From Piscinibacter sp. (lineage in GTDB: Bacteria; Pseudomonadota; Gammaproteobacteria; Burkholderiales; Burkholderiaceae_C): a stretch of DNA of 64,000 nt. A program made the position numbers and the translations under genes. Below, in pieces: positions 1 through 7,637 of the stretch. Each line of letters begins with the position of its first letter. The first letter of the stretch is position 1. Where the stretch lies: contig JAHBZL010000004.1 in assembly GCA_019635485.1 (NCBI GenBank), forward strand, positions 111,910-175,909, read 5' to 3'. The notes beneath the pieces were generated by a model. That model was given only the letters and a program-made list of their open reading frames with translations. It had not been told where the DNA came from and did no database searches.

Positions 1-1491
1 GAGTTCGACGCGCTGCTGCACGACGGGCGCACGCCCGGCGGCTGCGGCAGCAGCGGCTGCAAGCCCTGCGGCGCGCCGCCGCCGCCGGTGGACAGCGAGG
101 CCTTCCTCGAGCAGCTGCCGCCGGAACTCGCCGAGCGGGTGCGGCCGCTGGCCGCGCTGCCGAAGATCGGCTCGCTGCGCGACGAGAGCAAGGCCCGCCT
201 GGGCCGCCTGATCGGGCGCGCCGCGCTGGCCGCGCGCAAGGACCAGTGCAAGATGGTCGCGGCGACGCGCTTCGTCGACTGGCTCGAACCACTGCTGCGG
301 CGCGAGAGCTATCTGGCGCTGCTGGTCGAGCGTCCGGAGGTGCAGCAGCGGCTGCTGCGCCTGCTCGGGCTGGCGCGCTGGCCGATGCGCTACCTGATGC
401 GGCACCCCGGGGTGATCGACGAGCTGGCCGACGAACGCCTGCTGCACAGCGCCTTCGACGCGGCAGATTTCGAGGCCCAGCTCGAGGCGCGGCACGAGGC
501 CTGGGAGCGCTCCGGCGAGGCCGACCCGGAGTCGCTGCTGGACACGCTGCGCCGCGCCCACCACGCGGAGGTGTTCCGCACGCTGGTGCGCGACGTCGAG
601 GGGCACATCAGCGTCGAGCAGGTGGCCGACGAGCTGTCCGCGCTGGCCGACGCGACGCTGCATCGCACGATCCTGTGGACCTGGAAACACCTGAAGCAGG
701 CGCACCGGCCGGACCCGCGCTTCGCGGTGATTGCCTACGGCAAGCTGGGCGGCAAGGAGCTCGGCTACGGCAGCGACCTCGACCTCGTGTTCCTGTTCGA
801 CGACGACGACGAACGCGCGCCCGAGGTCTACAGCGCCTTCGTGCGCAAGCTGATCGGCTGGCTCACGCTGCGCACGGCGGCGGGCGAGCTGTTCGACATC
901 GACACCGCGCTGCGGCCGAACGGCAACTCCGGCATGCTGGTCACGTCGATGGCCTCGTTCGAGAAGTACCAGACCGGCCGCGGCAGCAACACCGCGTGGA
1001 CCTGGGAACACCAGGCCCTGTCGCGGGCGCGCTGGTGTGCCGGGCTGCAGGAGCTCGAGCCGCGCTTCGAGGCCGTGCGGCGCGGCGTGCTGGCCGCACC
1101 GCGCGATGCCGCGGCGCTGCGCCAGGAGGTGCGCGCGATGCGCGACAAGCTGCGCGCGGCGCGCCCGGTGAAGGAGGGGCAGTTCGACGTCAAGCACAGC
1201 CCCGGCGGCATGGTCGACGTCGAGTTCGCGGTGCAGTACCTGGTGCTGGCGCACAGCGCGGCACACCCGGAGCTGCTGGACAACAAGGGCAACATCGCGC
1301 TGCTGCAGCGCGCGCAGGATGCGGGCCTGCTGCCCGGCGGCCTCGGCACACGCGCCGCCGACGCCTACCGGGAATTGCGGCGCGCCCAGCACCGCGCGCG
1401 CCTGGACGAGCAGCCGACGCAGGTGGACCCGGAGTCGATGGCGCCGCACCGCGACGCCGTGCTGGCGCTCTGGCGCGCGGTGTTCGATTGA
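1..1491 (+). CDS. glnE: Glutamine synthetase adenylyltransferase, C-terminal part (GlnE)
   Basis: This is the last 496 codons of a gene that begins upstream of the window; the frame is open from base 1. GlnE adenylylates and deadenylylates glutamine synthetase in response to PII, controlling nitrogen assimilation in the cytosol. The visible part holds a second nucleotidyltransferase domain with the hallmark GSDLDLVF motif (bases about 769-792) preceded by AYGKLGGKELGYG. In the characterised E. coli protein this C-terminal domain performs adenylylation. The helical C-terminus ends normally, so only the 5' end is missing. The stop overlaps the TTG start of the next gene by four bases, indicating translational coupling. 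Confidence 0.95.
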   Translation, partial: EFDALLHDGRTPGGCGSSGCKPCGAPPPPVDSEAFLEQLPPELAERVRPLAALPKIGSLRDESKARLGRLIGRAALAARKDQCKMVAATRFVDWLEPLLRRESYLALLVERPEVQQRLLRLLGLARWPMRYLMRHPGVIDELADERLLHSAFDAADFEAQLEARHEAWERSGEADPESLLDTLRRAHHAEVFRTLVRDVEGHISVEQVADELSALADATLHRTILWTWKHLKQAHRPDPRFAVIAYGKLGGKELGYGSDLDLVFLFDDDDERAPEVYSAFVRKLIGWLTLRTAAGELFDIDTALRPNGNSGMLVTSMASFEKYQTGRGSNTAWTWEHQALSRARWCAGLQELEPRFEAVRRGVLAAPRDAAALRQEVRAMRDKLRAARPVKEGQFDVKHSPGGMVDVEFAVQYLVLAHSAAHPELLDNKGNIALLQRAQDAGLLPGGLGTRAADAYRELRRAQHRARLDEQPTQVDPESMAPHRDAVLALWRAVFD

Positions 1492-2075
1492 GCGCCGCCG
1501 GTCCCGGCGCGCGCGCCTGGCTGGCGCTGGCCGCGTTGTTCGCCGCGGCGGCGTTGCTGGCCTGGCCGGTGGCGCCGGAACGCCTCGACTGGCAGCCCGC
1601 GCTGGCGGCGCGCGAACCCTGGCGCGCCTTCAGCGCTGCGGCGGTGCACTACAGCGCGCTGCACCTGGCGGCCAACCTGGCCGGTGTCGCGCTGGTCGGC
1701 GCCCTGGGCCTGGTCGCCGAGGTGCCGTGGCGCAGCACCCTGGCCTGGCTGGCGGCCTGGCCGCTGACGCAGCTCGGCCTGCTGCTGCGGCCCGAACTGG
1801 CGCACTACGGCGGCCTGTCGGGGGTGCTGCACGCGGGCGTCGCGGTCGCCGCACTGCACCTGGTCGTCGCCGGCCCGGGGCGCAGGCGCCTGGTCGGCGG
1901 CGCGATCCTGCTCGGGCTGCTGCTCAAGGTTCTGAGCGAGACGCCCTGGGGTCCGGTGCTGCAGCACCGCCCGGGCTGGGACATCGCGATCGCCCCGTTT
2001 TCGCATGCCAGCGGCGCGCTCGCCGGCCTGCTGTGCGCGCTCGTCGCGCTGACCTTGCGTCCCCGTTCCCGATGA
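1488..2075 (+). CDS. rrtA: Rhombosortase-like rhomboid intramembrane protease
   Basis: A 195-residue polytopic membrane protein. It carries the rhomboid features HYSALHLAANL early on, GLSGVLH around the catalytic serine region and HASGA near the C-terminus with the second catalytic histidine. The short six-helix form and these motifs fit rhombosortases (TIGR03902-type), which process GlyGly-CTERM proteins during type II secretion. No GlyGly-CTERM protein is visible in the window, so the substrate lies elsewhere. The start is inferred to be TTG at 1488 because it overlaps the glnE stop (TTGA); the frame stays open further upstream, but that part is antisense-like low-complexity sequence inside glnE. 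The ATG of the next gene overlaps its stop. Confidence 0.75.
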   Translation: MSAAGPGARAWLALAALFAAAALLAWPVAPERLDWQPALAAREPWRAFSAAAVHYSALHLAANLAGVALVGALGLVAEVPWRSTLAWLAAWPLTQLGLLLRPELAHYGGLSGVLHAGVAVAALHLVVAGPGRRRLVGGAILLGLLLKVLSETPWGPVLQHRPGWDIAIAPFSHASGALAGLLCALVALTLRPRSR

Positions 2076-2965
2076 CCGATCGCCACACCCATCTCGACGC
2101 CCGTGCGGCGGGGCTGCTCGTGCTGTGCTGCTTCCTGTGGGGGCTGAACCAGGTCGCGGCCAAGGTGGCCATCGCGCAGGTGCCGCCGCTCTGGCAGGCC
2201 GCGCTGCGCTCGCTCGGCGGCGCGCTGCTCGTATTTGCCTGGTCGCGCGGGCGCGGCATCACGCTGTTCGAACGCGACGGCTCGCTGCGCGGCGGCCTGC
2301 TCGCCGGGCTGTTGTTCGCCGCCGAATTCGGCTGCATCTTCCTCGGGCTGCAGTTCACCACCGCCTCGCGCATGGCGGTGTTCATCTACATCTCGCCGTT
2401 CGTCGTCGCCCTCGGCATGCCGTTCATCGCGCGCGCCGAGCGGCTCGGCGCGCTGCAGATGGCCGGGCTGGCGACGGCCTTCGCCGGCGTCGCCTGGGCG
2501 CTGGCGGAAGGCTTCACGCAGCCCGCGGCCGGCCCGCTGCAGTGGCTGGGGGACGCGCTGGGCATCGCGGCCGGCGTGCTGTGGGGCGCGACCACGCTGG
2601 CGATCCGCGGCAGCCGCCTGGCCACGGCATCGGCCGAGAAGACGCTGCTGTACCAGCTGGCGATCTCCGGCGTCGCGCTGGCCGTCGCGGCCATGGTGGT
2701 CGGCCAGCCCTGGGCACCGGTGCTGGCGCCGCTGACCTGGGCCTCGCTGTTCTTCCAGATCGTGATCGTGACCTTCGCCAGCTACCTGCTGTGGTTCTGG
2801 CTGGTGCGTCACTACCCGGCGACGCGGCTGGCCTCGTTCACGTTGCTGACGCCGGTGTTCGGCCTGCTGCTCGGCGCGCTGCTGCTGGGCGAGCCGGTGA
2901 CGGCGCGGCTGGTGGTCGGGCTGGTCGCGGTGGCCGCCGGCATCGTGGTCGTGAACCGGCGCTGA
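2072..2965 (+). CDS. EamA/DMT-family transporter
   Basis: A 297-residue integral membrane protein with about ten hydrophobic segments arranged as two EamA repeats, characteristic of the drug/metabolite transporter superfamily (YdcZ/RhaT/PecM type). Diagnostic stretches are the first helix ending FLWGLNQVAAK and the C-terminal LLTPVFGLLLGALLLGEP. Such proteins export small metabolites or amino acids from the cytosol; the substrate cannot be told from sequence. The start is ATG at 2072, overlapping the preceding stop (ATGA), so it appears co-transcribed with the rhombosortase gene. It converges on rfaE2. Confidence 0.9.
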   Translation: MTDRHTHLDARAAGLLVLCCFLWGLNQVAAKVAIAQVPPLWQAALRSLGGALLVFAWSRGRGITLFERDGSLRGGLLAGLLFAAEFGCIFLGLQFTTASRMAVFIYISPFVVALGMPFIARAERLGALQMAGLATAFAGVAWALAEGFTQPAAGPLQWLGDALGIAAGVLWGATTLAIRGSRLATASAEKTLLYQLAISGVALAVAAMVVGQPWAPVLAPLTWASLFFQIVIVTFASYLLWFWLVRHYPATRLASFTLLTPVFGLLLGALLLGEPVTARLVVGLVAVAAGIVVVNRR

Positions 2966-2987
2966 GGGCGCGCCGGCGAAGCAGGCG

Positions 2988-3470
2988 TCAGCCGCGGATG
3001 CGCCGCACCAGCGAGGTGGTCGAGTAGCCGCTGACGAACGGCAGCGCCACCGCGCGACCGCCCCAGCTGCGCACGCGTTTCGTCTCTTCGAGCGTCTCGA
3101 TGTCGTAGTCGCCGCCCTTCACGTAGACCTGTGGGCGCACCAGCTCGAGCAGCGCCACCGGGGTCGGCTCGTCGAACAGCGTCACCAGGCTGACGCTCTC
3201 CAGCGCGGCCAGCACGCAGGCGCGGTCGGCCTCGGCGTTGAGCGGCCGGTCCGGGCCCTTGCCGAGACCGCGTGCCGAAGCGTCGCTGTTCAGCCCGATC
3301 ACCAGGCTCGCGCCGAGCGCGCGCGCCTGCGCCAGGTAGCTGACATGGCCGCGGTGCAGGATGTCGAACACGCCGTTGGTGAAAACCACCGGCGTAGGCA
3401 GCGCGGCGACCCGCTCCGCCAGCTGTGCCCGCGGACACAGCTTGCCGAGGAAGGCCGGCTCGGCGCTCAA
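2988..3470 (-). CDS. rfaE2: D-glycero-beta-D-manno-heptose 1-phosphate adenylyltransferase
   Basis: A 160-residue single-domain nucleotidyltransferase corresponding to the C-terminal half of E. coli HldE. It transfers AMP to heptose 1-phosphate to give ADP-heptose for lipopolysaccharide inner core synthesis. The signature NGVFDILHRGH contains the HxGH nucleotide-binding motif, and the C-terminus has the conserved VKGGDY and STTSLVRRI stretches. The kinase half (RfaE1) is a separate gene not in this window, the usual betaproteobacterial arrangement. The only reasonable start is TTG at 3470, eight bases after the stop of the upstream ferritin-like gene, so the two are probably co-transcribed. 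Confidence 0.92.
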   Translation of the reverse strand: MSAEPAFLGKLCPRAQLAERVAALPTPVVFTNGVFDILHRGHVSYLAQARALGASLVIGLNSDASARGLGKGPDRPLNAEADRACVLAALESVSLVTLFDEPTPVALLELVRPQVYVKGGDYDIETLEETKRVRSWGGRAVALPFVSGYSTTSLVRRIRG

Positions 3471-3477
3471 GTCCGGC

Positions 3478-4347
3478 CTAGGCCGGCTGCGCGCCGGGCG
3501 TGCCCTGCGCGGCGGCGGCCAGCGCCGCCGTCACCTCCTTGCGGAAGCGGTTCAGCTCCTGGACGCTCGCGAAGCTGCGCTCCATCAGCAGGCTCATGTT
3601 GTGCAGGATGCGCTCGACCACGCGCGTCTCCCACACCGCGTCGAACTGGATCTGCTTGTCCAGCCAGTGCTCCAGCCACTGCGGGTTCGGAAGGCGGCTC
3701 TGCACCGTGTCGCGCGGAAACAGCTTGACGTTCACGTGCAGGTTGGTCGGGTGCAGTGCCTGGGCCGTGCGGCGCGCGCTGGCCATCAGCACGCCGACCT
3801 TCGCGAAGGCGGCGCGCGCCTCGTCGCCGAAGCGCTGCAGCGCGCGCTTCATGTAGCGCAGGTAGGCGCCGCCGTGGCGCGCCTCGTCGCGGGCCAGCGT
3901 CTCGTAGATGGCCTTGATGACCGGCTCGGTGTGCCACTCGGCGGCACGCCGGTACCAGTGGTTCAGGCGGATCTCGCCGCAGAAATGCAGCATCAGCGTC
4001 TCGAGGGCCGGTGCCGGGTCGAACTCGAAACGCACCTCGTGGAGTTCGGCCTCCGAGGGCACCAGCTCGGGACGGAAGCGGCGCAGGTACTCCATCAGCA
4101 CCAGCGAGTGCTTCTGCTCCTCGAAGAACCAGACGCTCATGAAGGCGGAGAAGTCGCTGTCGTCGCGGTTGTCGCGCAGGAACATCTCGGTGGCCGGCAG
4201 CGCCGCCCACTCGGTGATGGCGTTCATCTTGATGGTCTGCGCCTGCTCGTCGCTGAGCTTGCCGGCGTCGAACTGGTCCCAGGGGATGTCCTTGTCCATG
4301 CTCCAGCGCACCGCTTCGAGCTGCTTGAAGAGTTCGGGATAAATCAT
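3478..4347 (-). CDS. Ferritin-like diiron-domain protein
   Basis: A 289-residue soluble protein, mostly helical. Two EExxH/DExRH-type carboxylate-histidine motifs (FFEEQKHS near residue 80 and ARDEARHGG near residue 145), each preceded by a further helix glutamate, form a typical ferritin-like diiron centre, as in acyl-ACP desaturase or ribonucleotide-reductase-like proteins. The substrate and reaction are unknown to me. I chose ATG at 4347 rather than the longer frame from 4386 because the coding-like sequence starts at MIYPELFKQLE. It lies directly downstream of the cobalamin-binding regulator gene on the same strand and just upstream of rfaE2; whether it shares the light/oxidative-stress theme is inference. 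Confidence 0.8.
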   Translation of the reverse strand: MIYPELFKQLEAVRWSMDKDIPWDQFDAGKLSDEQAQTIKMNAITEWAALPATEMFLRDNRDDSDFSAFMSVWFFEEQKHSLVLMEYLRRFRPELVPSEAELHEVRFEFDPAPALETLMLHFCGEIRLNHWYRRAAEWHTEPVIKAIYETLARDEARHGGAYLRYMKRALQRFGDEARAAFAKVGVLMASARRTAQALHPTNLHVNVKLFPRDTVQSRLPNPQWLEHWLDKQIQFDAVWETRVVERILHNMSLLMERSFASVQELNRFRKEVTAALAAAAQGTPGAQPA

Positions 4348-4416
4348 GGCCCAGCCTCGTGGTGGGGCGATTCTAGGCGGGCCCATCGCCGCGTGGCCGC
4401 GGCGTCCCGTCGCCGT

Positions 4417-5358
4417 TCAGGGCCTTGTCGAGGATTTCCGCCAACGCTGCAGTTCTGCGCCGATCTGCGACAGCGTTGCGATCGCCGTCACGTCCGCGAC
4501 TGGCCGGCGGTGCAGCACCGGCGCCGCGCCGCCGGCCCAGAGGGCGACCCCGCGGGGCAGGCGCGCGCGCAGTTCCGTCAACGCGTCGATCACCTGGTTG
4601 GGGTTCATGCAGCCGCTGAAGCTCAGCGCGACGATGTCGCTGTCCTGCGCCCGGCTAGCCAGCACGATGTCCCACAACGGCGTGGCGACCCCGAGCGAGA
4701 GGCAGCGTGCGCCCTCCAGCGCCAGCAGCGCCTCGGCCATCAGCAGGCCCAGCCCGTGCGGTTCGCCCGGGAAGGTGGTGAGAAGCACACGCGGGCGGGC
4801 GGCGGCGGGCACGGGCGGCAGGGCCGAGATCGTCTCGCGCAGCACGACCTGGACCGACTCCGTGTACAGGTGCTCCTCGAACACCTGCACCTGGCCCCGC
4901 ATCCAGCCCTCGCCCACCCGCGTATTCAAGGGCGCCACCACTTCGGCGACGAAGCGCGCCGCGCCCAGCCGGGCGCGGCTGTCGCGCAGGCTTCGTCGCA
5001 GCCCGTCCACGTCATGGGAACCGATCAGCTCCAGGACTTTTTCGGTCGCCGAGACCGCCGGCGCGCGCGCGGTCGGCGTCTCCGGCGGGTCGAGCATCGC
5101 CAGCAGTTCAGGTTGGCTGCGATGGACCAGCCGGCCCGGCCGGGCGCCGCACTCGATGAGGTGCTTCATCAGCCGGAGCTTCTCGAGGTCGTCCGCGCCG
5201 TAGAGGCGGTTGCCGGCGTCGTCCCGCGAGGGGACCGGGAACCCGTAGCGGCGCTCCCACGCCCGCAGCGTGTCCTTGCTCAGACCGCTGGCACGTTCGA
5301 CTTCGGCGATCGACAGGCGCGGAGGCGCCGGGTGCGGGGGCTGTTCACTCGAATCCAT
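4417..5358 (-). CDS. litR: MerR-family cobalamin-binding photoreceptor regulator (LitR/CarH-like)
   Basis: A 313-residue regulator. Residues 14-85 form a MerR-type winged HTH (SIAEVERASGLSKDTLRAWERRYG). A helical middle domain carries W152 followed by E162-H163, matching the W-x9-EH signature of CarH. A Rossmann-type B12-binding domain follows, with E199-P-H201-G-L-G204 in place of the classical DxHxxG. Characterised CarH/LitR proteins bind adenosylcobalamin, repress in the dark and release DNA when light cleaves the Co-C bond. The residue after W152 is Met; in Thermus CarH the equivalent His becomes a light-state cobalt ligand. The gene is divergent from gpx and the lipid-modification operon, its likely targets. 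Family assignment is strong; light sensing is inferred. Confidence 0.88.
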   Translation of the reverse strand: MDSSEQPPHPAPPRLSIAEVERASGLSKDTLRAWERRYGFPVPSRDDAGNRLYGADDLEKLRLMKHLIECGARPGRLVHRSQPELLAMLDPPETPTARAPAVSATEKVLELIGSHDVDGLRRSLRDSRARLGAARFVAEVVAPLNTRVGEGWMRGQVQVFEEHLYTESVQVVLRETISALPPVPAAARPRVLLTTFPGEPHGLGLLMAEALLALEGARCLSLGVATPLWDIVLASRAQDSDIVALSFSGCMNPNQVIDALTELRARLPRGVALWAGGAAPVLHRRPVADVTAIATLSQIGAELQRWRKSSTRP

Positions 5359-5417
5359 GCCTTGTTTGTCCTGGACGTAACCTTGCAGTCACTAAACATA
5401 CCGGATAGTATCAGGCC
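5359..5417. promoter_or_regulatory. Divergent litR/gpx promoter-operator region
   Basis: The 59 bp between the two start codons holds a good sigma70-like promoter for gpx: -35 TTGCAG at 5383-5388, a 17-bp spacer, and -10 TAGTAT at 5406-5411. The -10 overlaps an inverted repeat ATAC-N6-GTAT (5398-5411), and a second small palindrome GTCC-T-GGAC lies at 5368-5376. Both are plausible MerR-type operator halves. If the promoter is right, transcription would begin at about the gpx ATG itself, giving a leaderless or nearly leaderless mRNA. Confidence 0.5.
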
Positions 5418-5984
5418 ATGAAGACGCTTGTCGCACTCGTCGCCGGCCTGTCGATCCTGGGGGGCGGCCCCGCCCACGCGGCTCCCGCGGGCTGCCCGGC
5501 GCTGTTGGCGCACCAGTTCCCGCGCCTGCAGGACGAGAAACCCCAGGACCTGTGCCAATACGCCGGCCGGGTCGTGCTGGTGGTCAACACGGCGAGCTTC
5601 TGCGGGTTCACGCCCCAGTACAAGTCGCTCGAGGCGCTGTACGAGCAGCATCGCGGCCGCGGGCTGGTCGTGCTCGGCTTCCCATCCAACGACTTCGGCG
5701 CCCAGGAACCGGGCGACGGGCGCCAGATCGCGGAGTTCTGCGAGAACACGTTCGGCGTGCGCTTTCCGATGTTCACGAAGTCGCGTGTCGCGGCCTCCGC
5801 CGGGCCGGCGCTCAACCCACTGTTCGCCGAGCTGGCCCGGCGCACGGGGCAGGCGCCGCGCTGGAACTTCCACAAGTACCTCGTGGCCCGGGACGGCCAG
5901 GCGGTCCAGAGTTTTGCCAGCGACGTGGACCCGTCGGACGCAGCGTTCGTCCGCGCGGTCGAGAGACTTCTGGAAAGCAAGTGA
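5418..5984 (+). CDS. gpx: Glutathione peroxidase, exported cysteine type
   Basis: A 188-residue thioredoxin-fold peroxidase. The first 21 residues form a signal peptide ending AHA-A, predicting a periplasmic enzyme. The peroxidatic residue is Cys62 in NTASFCGFTPQY, with the second family motif GFPSNDFGAQEPG and a WNFHKYLV stretch supplying the catalytic Trp/Asn. It should reduce lipid or organic hydroperoxides with thioredoxin- or glutathione-type reductants. It is the first gene downstream of the litR divergent promoter, which suggests a role in protecting the envelope against photo-oxidative damage; that link is inference. A 351-bp gap separates it from the following operon. Confidence 0.9.
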   Translation: MKTLVALVAGLSILGGGPAHAAPAGCPALLAHQFPRLQDEKPQDLCQYAGRVVLVVNTASFCGFTPQYKSLEALYEQHRGRGLVVLGFPSNDFGAQEPGDGRQIAEFCENTFGVRFPMFTKSRVAASAGPALNPLFAELARRTGQAPRWNFHKYLVARDGQAVQSFASDVDPSDAAFVRAVERLLESK

Positions 5985-6335
5985 GCGCAAACATATGAGT
6001 CAACGCCTCCAGCATCCGGAGACCGTGCCGTCGGGGCGCGGGCTGAAATATTTCGAGACGAGATCGCTCCCCGATCGCTCCCGTCGCAGGGAACTCGGGC
6101 GCAGCACCCCGTTCGAATGGGCATGTTTGCCAGGGGGCGCTCCCGCAGGATGGGGCGCCAGGCGGCAAACCCACCTGTTTCTGTTGCGGAGCCTGCCACG
6201 CATACTGGTTGAAATCCCCGGACGGTTCTCCTCCTCCCTCCCTCCTCCCTCCTTCGTCCGGGGGCGCTCCGCAGCATTCTTCCTCCCCGCCGATGCCGCC
6301 CTTCGCGGCATCGGCTCTCCGATCTCCGCTCCGCC
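5985..6335 (+). other. Non-coding gap between gpx and the lipid-modification operon
   Basis: No convincing gene is present. A frame starting at ATG 5995 stays open but encodes a Pro/Ser/Arg-rich product with no family resemblance. The segment contains a strong hairpin (6125-6170, listed separately), an AT-rich palindrome GAAATATTTC near 6046, and a pyrimidine-rich run (CCTCCTCCCTC-like) around 6229-6255. It probably holds the operon promoter, but I could not identify convincing -35 and -10 boxes. Confidence 0.5.
6125..6170 (+). other. Interrupted inverted repeat / hairpin
   Basis: GTTTGCC at 6125-6131 pairs with GGCAAAC at 6164-6170, and an inner GGCGC (6136-6140) pairs with GCGCC (6155-6159) around a 14-base loop; the two four-base flanks between the stems do not pair. 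No U-tract follows. It could be a processing or termination structure after gpx, or an operator in front of the downstream operon. Confidence 0.45.
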
Positions 6336-7637
6336 ATGCGCCGGGTAGCCGTCGTCGGCTCGGGCATTTCCGGGCTGGGGGTCGCGCACGGCCTGCGCGG
6401 GCACGCGCACGTGACGCTGCTGGAGGCCGGTGACTACTTCGGCGGTCACACCCACACGGTCGACGTCACGCTCGACGGCGCCTCGCACGGCGTGGATACG
6501 GGGTTCCTGGTTCTCAACGAACGCACCTACCCGAACCTGCTGGGCCTGTTCGCCGAGCTCGGCATCGAGCTGGCGCCTTCCGACATGTCGTTCTCGGTGC
6601 AGGTGCCCGACTCCGGCCTGGAGTGGAGCGGGTCCGACCTGAACGGCGTCTTCGCCCAGCGACGCAACCTGGCGCGCCCGCGCTTCTGGGCCATGCTGGG
6701 CGACATCGTGCGCTTCAACCGGGTCGCGACGACGCTCGCCGCGACCGGCGACGCGGAGGCCCTGGCGGAGCCGCTGGGCGACTTCCTGGCGCGGCACCGC
6801 TTCGGCAGCGCGTTTCGCGACTGGTACTTCCTGCCGATGATCGGCTGCATCTGGTCCTGCCCGACCGACCAGATGCTGCGCTTTCCGGTAGCGACGATGA
6901 TCCGCTTCTGCCACAACCACGGCCTGCTGCAACTGGCCGATCGGCCGCGCTGGTTCACCGTGCGCGGCGGCGCGCGGCGCTACGTGGAGAAGATCGTCGC
7001 CGCGGTTCCGGATGCCCGCCTGCGCTGCCCGGTGCGCAGCGTGCGGCGCATCCCGCCCGGCAGCGGCGAAGGCGGCGTCTGGGTCGCCACGGATCAGGGC
7101 ACGGAACGCTTCGACGACGTGGTCCTCGCTTGCCACAGCGACCAGGCGCTCGCGCTGCTCGCCGACGCGAGCACGGACGAGCGCGCCGTGCTGGGCGCGA
7201 TCCGCTACCAGCGCAACCGCGCGCTGCTGCACACCGACCCGAGCCTGCTGCCGCGCCGCCGCCGCGCCTGGGCCGCATGGAACTACGAACGCGCCGCGGA
7301 CGATGCCCGCGAGCGCACGTCGGTCTGCCTGCACTACCTGCTGAACCGGCTCCAGCCGCTGCCCTTCCGCACGCCGGTCCTGGTGTCGCTGAATCCGGCG
7401 CGCGCGCCGCGCCCGGAACTCGTTCTCGGCGCGTACGACTACGAGCACCCGGTGTTCGACCTGGCGGCCATCGACGCGCAGCGGCGCGTGCCGGCGCTGC
7501 AGGGCGTGGCCCACACCTGGTTCTGCGGCGCCTGGACCGGCTACGGCTTCCACGAGGACGGCCTGCGCTCCGCGCTGCGGGTGCTCGAGGGCCTGCGCGA
7601 GGCCGGTGCCGCCGGCCTGCCACGGGAGGCGGCGTGA
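6336..7637 (+). CDS. FAD-dependent amine-oxidase-like oxidoreductase (COG2907 type)
   Basis: A 433-residue flavoprotein. It begins with a GxGxxG dinucleotide-binding motif (VAVVGSGISGLGVA, residues 4-17) and the following acidic-end strand LLEAGDYFGGHTHT typical of amine-oxidase/desaturase-like FAD enzymes, and ends with a conserved FAD-contacting segment WTGYGFHEDGL. Homologues lie beside DUF1365 and cyclopropane-fatty-acid synthase genes and are thought to act on membrane fatty acids; in Rhodobacter sphaeroides a related gene belongs to the RpoE-ChrR singlet-oxygen response, parts of which are linked to furan fatty acid formation (from memory, not aligned here). Its stop overlaps the GTG of the DUF1365 gene. 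No signal peptide is seen, so it is cytosolic or membrane-associated. Confidence 0.88.
   Translation: MRRVAVVGSGISGLGVAHGLRGHAHVTLLEAGDYFGGHTHTVDVTLDGASHGVDTGFLVLNERTYPNLLGLFAELGIELAPSDMSFSVQVPDSGLEWSGSDLNGVFAQRRNLARPRFWAMLGDIVRFNRVATTLAATGDAEALAEPLGDFLARHRFGSAFRDWYFLPMIGCIWSCPTDQMLRFPVATMIRFCHNHGLLQLADRPRWFTVRGGARRYVEKIVAAVPDARLRCPVRSVRRIPPGSGEGGVWVATDQGTERFDDVVLACHSDQALALLADASTDERAVLGAIRYQRNRALLHTDPSLLPRRRRAWAAWNYERAADDARERTSVCLHYLLNRLQPLPFRTPVLVSLNPARAPRPELVLGAYDYEHPVFDLAAIDAQRRVPALQGVAHTWFCGAWTGYGFHEDGLRSALRVLEGLREAGAAGLPREAA

Noticed and set aside
3361-5421. A 686-codon plus-strand frame across rfaE2, the ferritin-like gene and litR
   Set aside because: Runs antisense through three recognisable genes; no motifs.
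5995-6348. Open frame from ATG 5995 in the gpx/lipid-operon gap
   Set aside because: No Shine-Dalgarno, Ser/Pro/Arg-rich without motifs, and it runs into the start of the FAD oxidoreductase gene in another frame.
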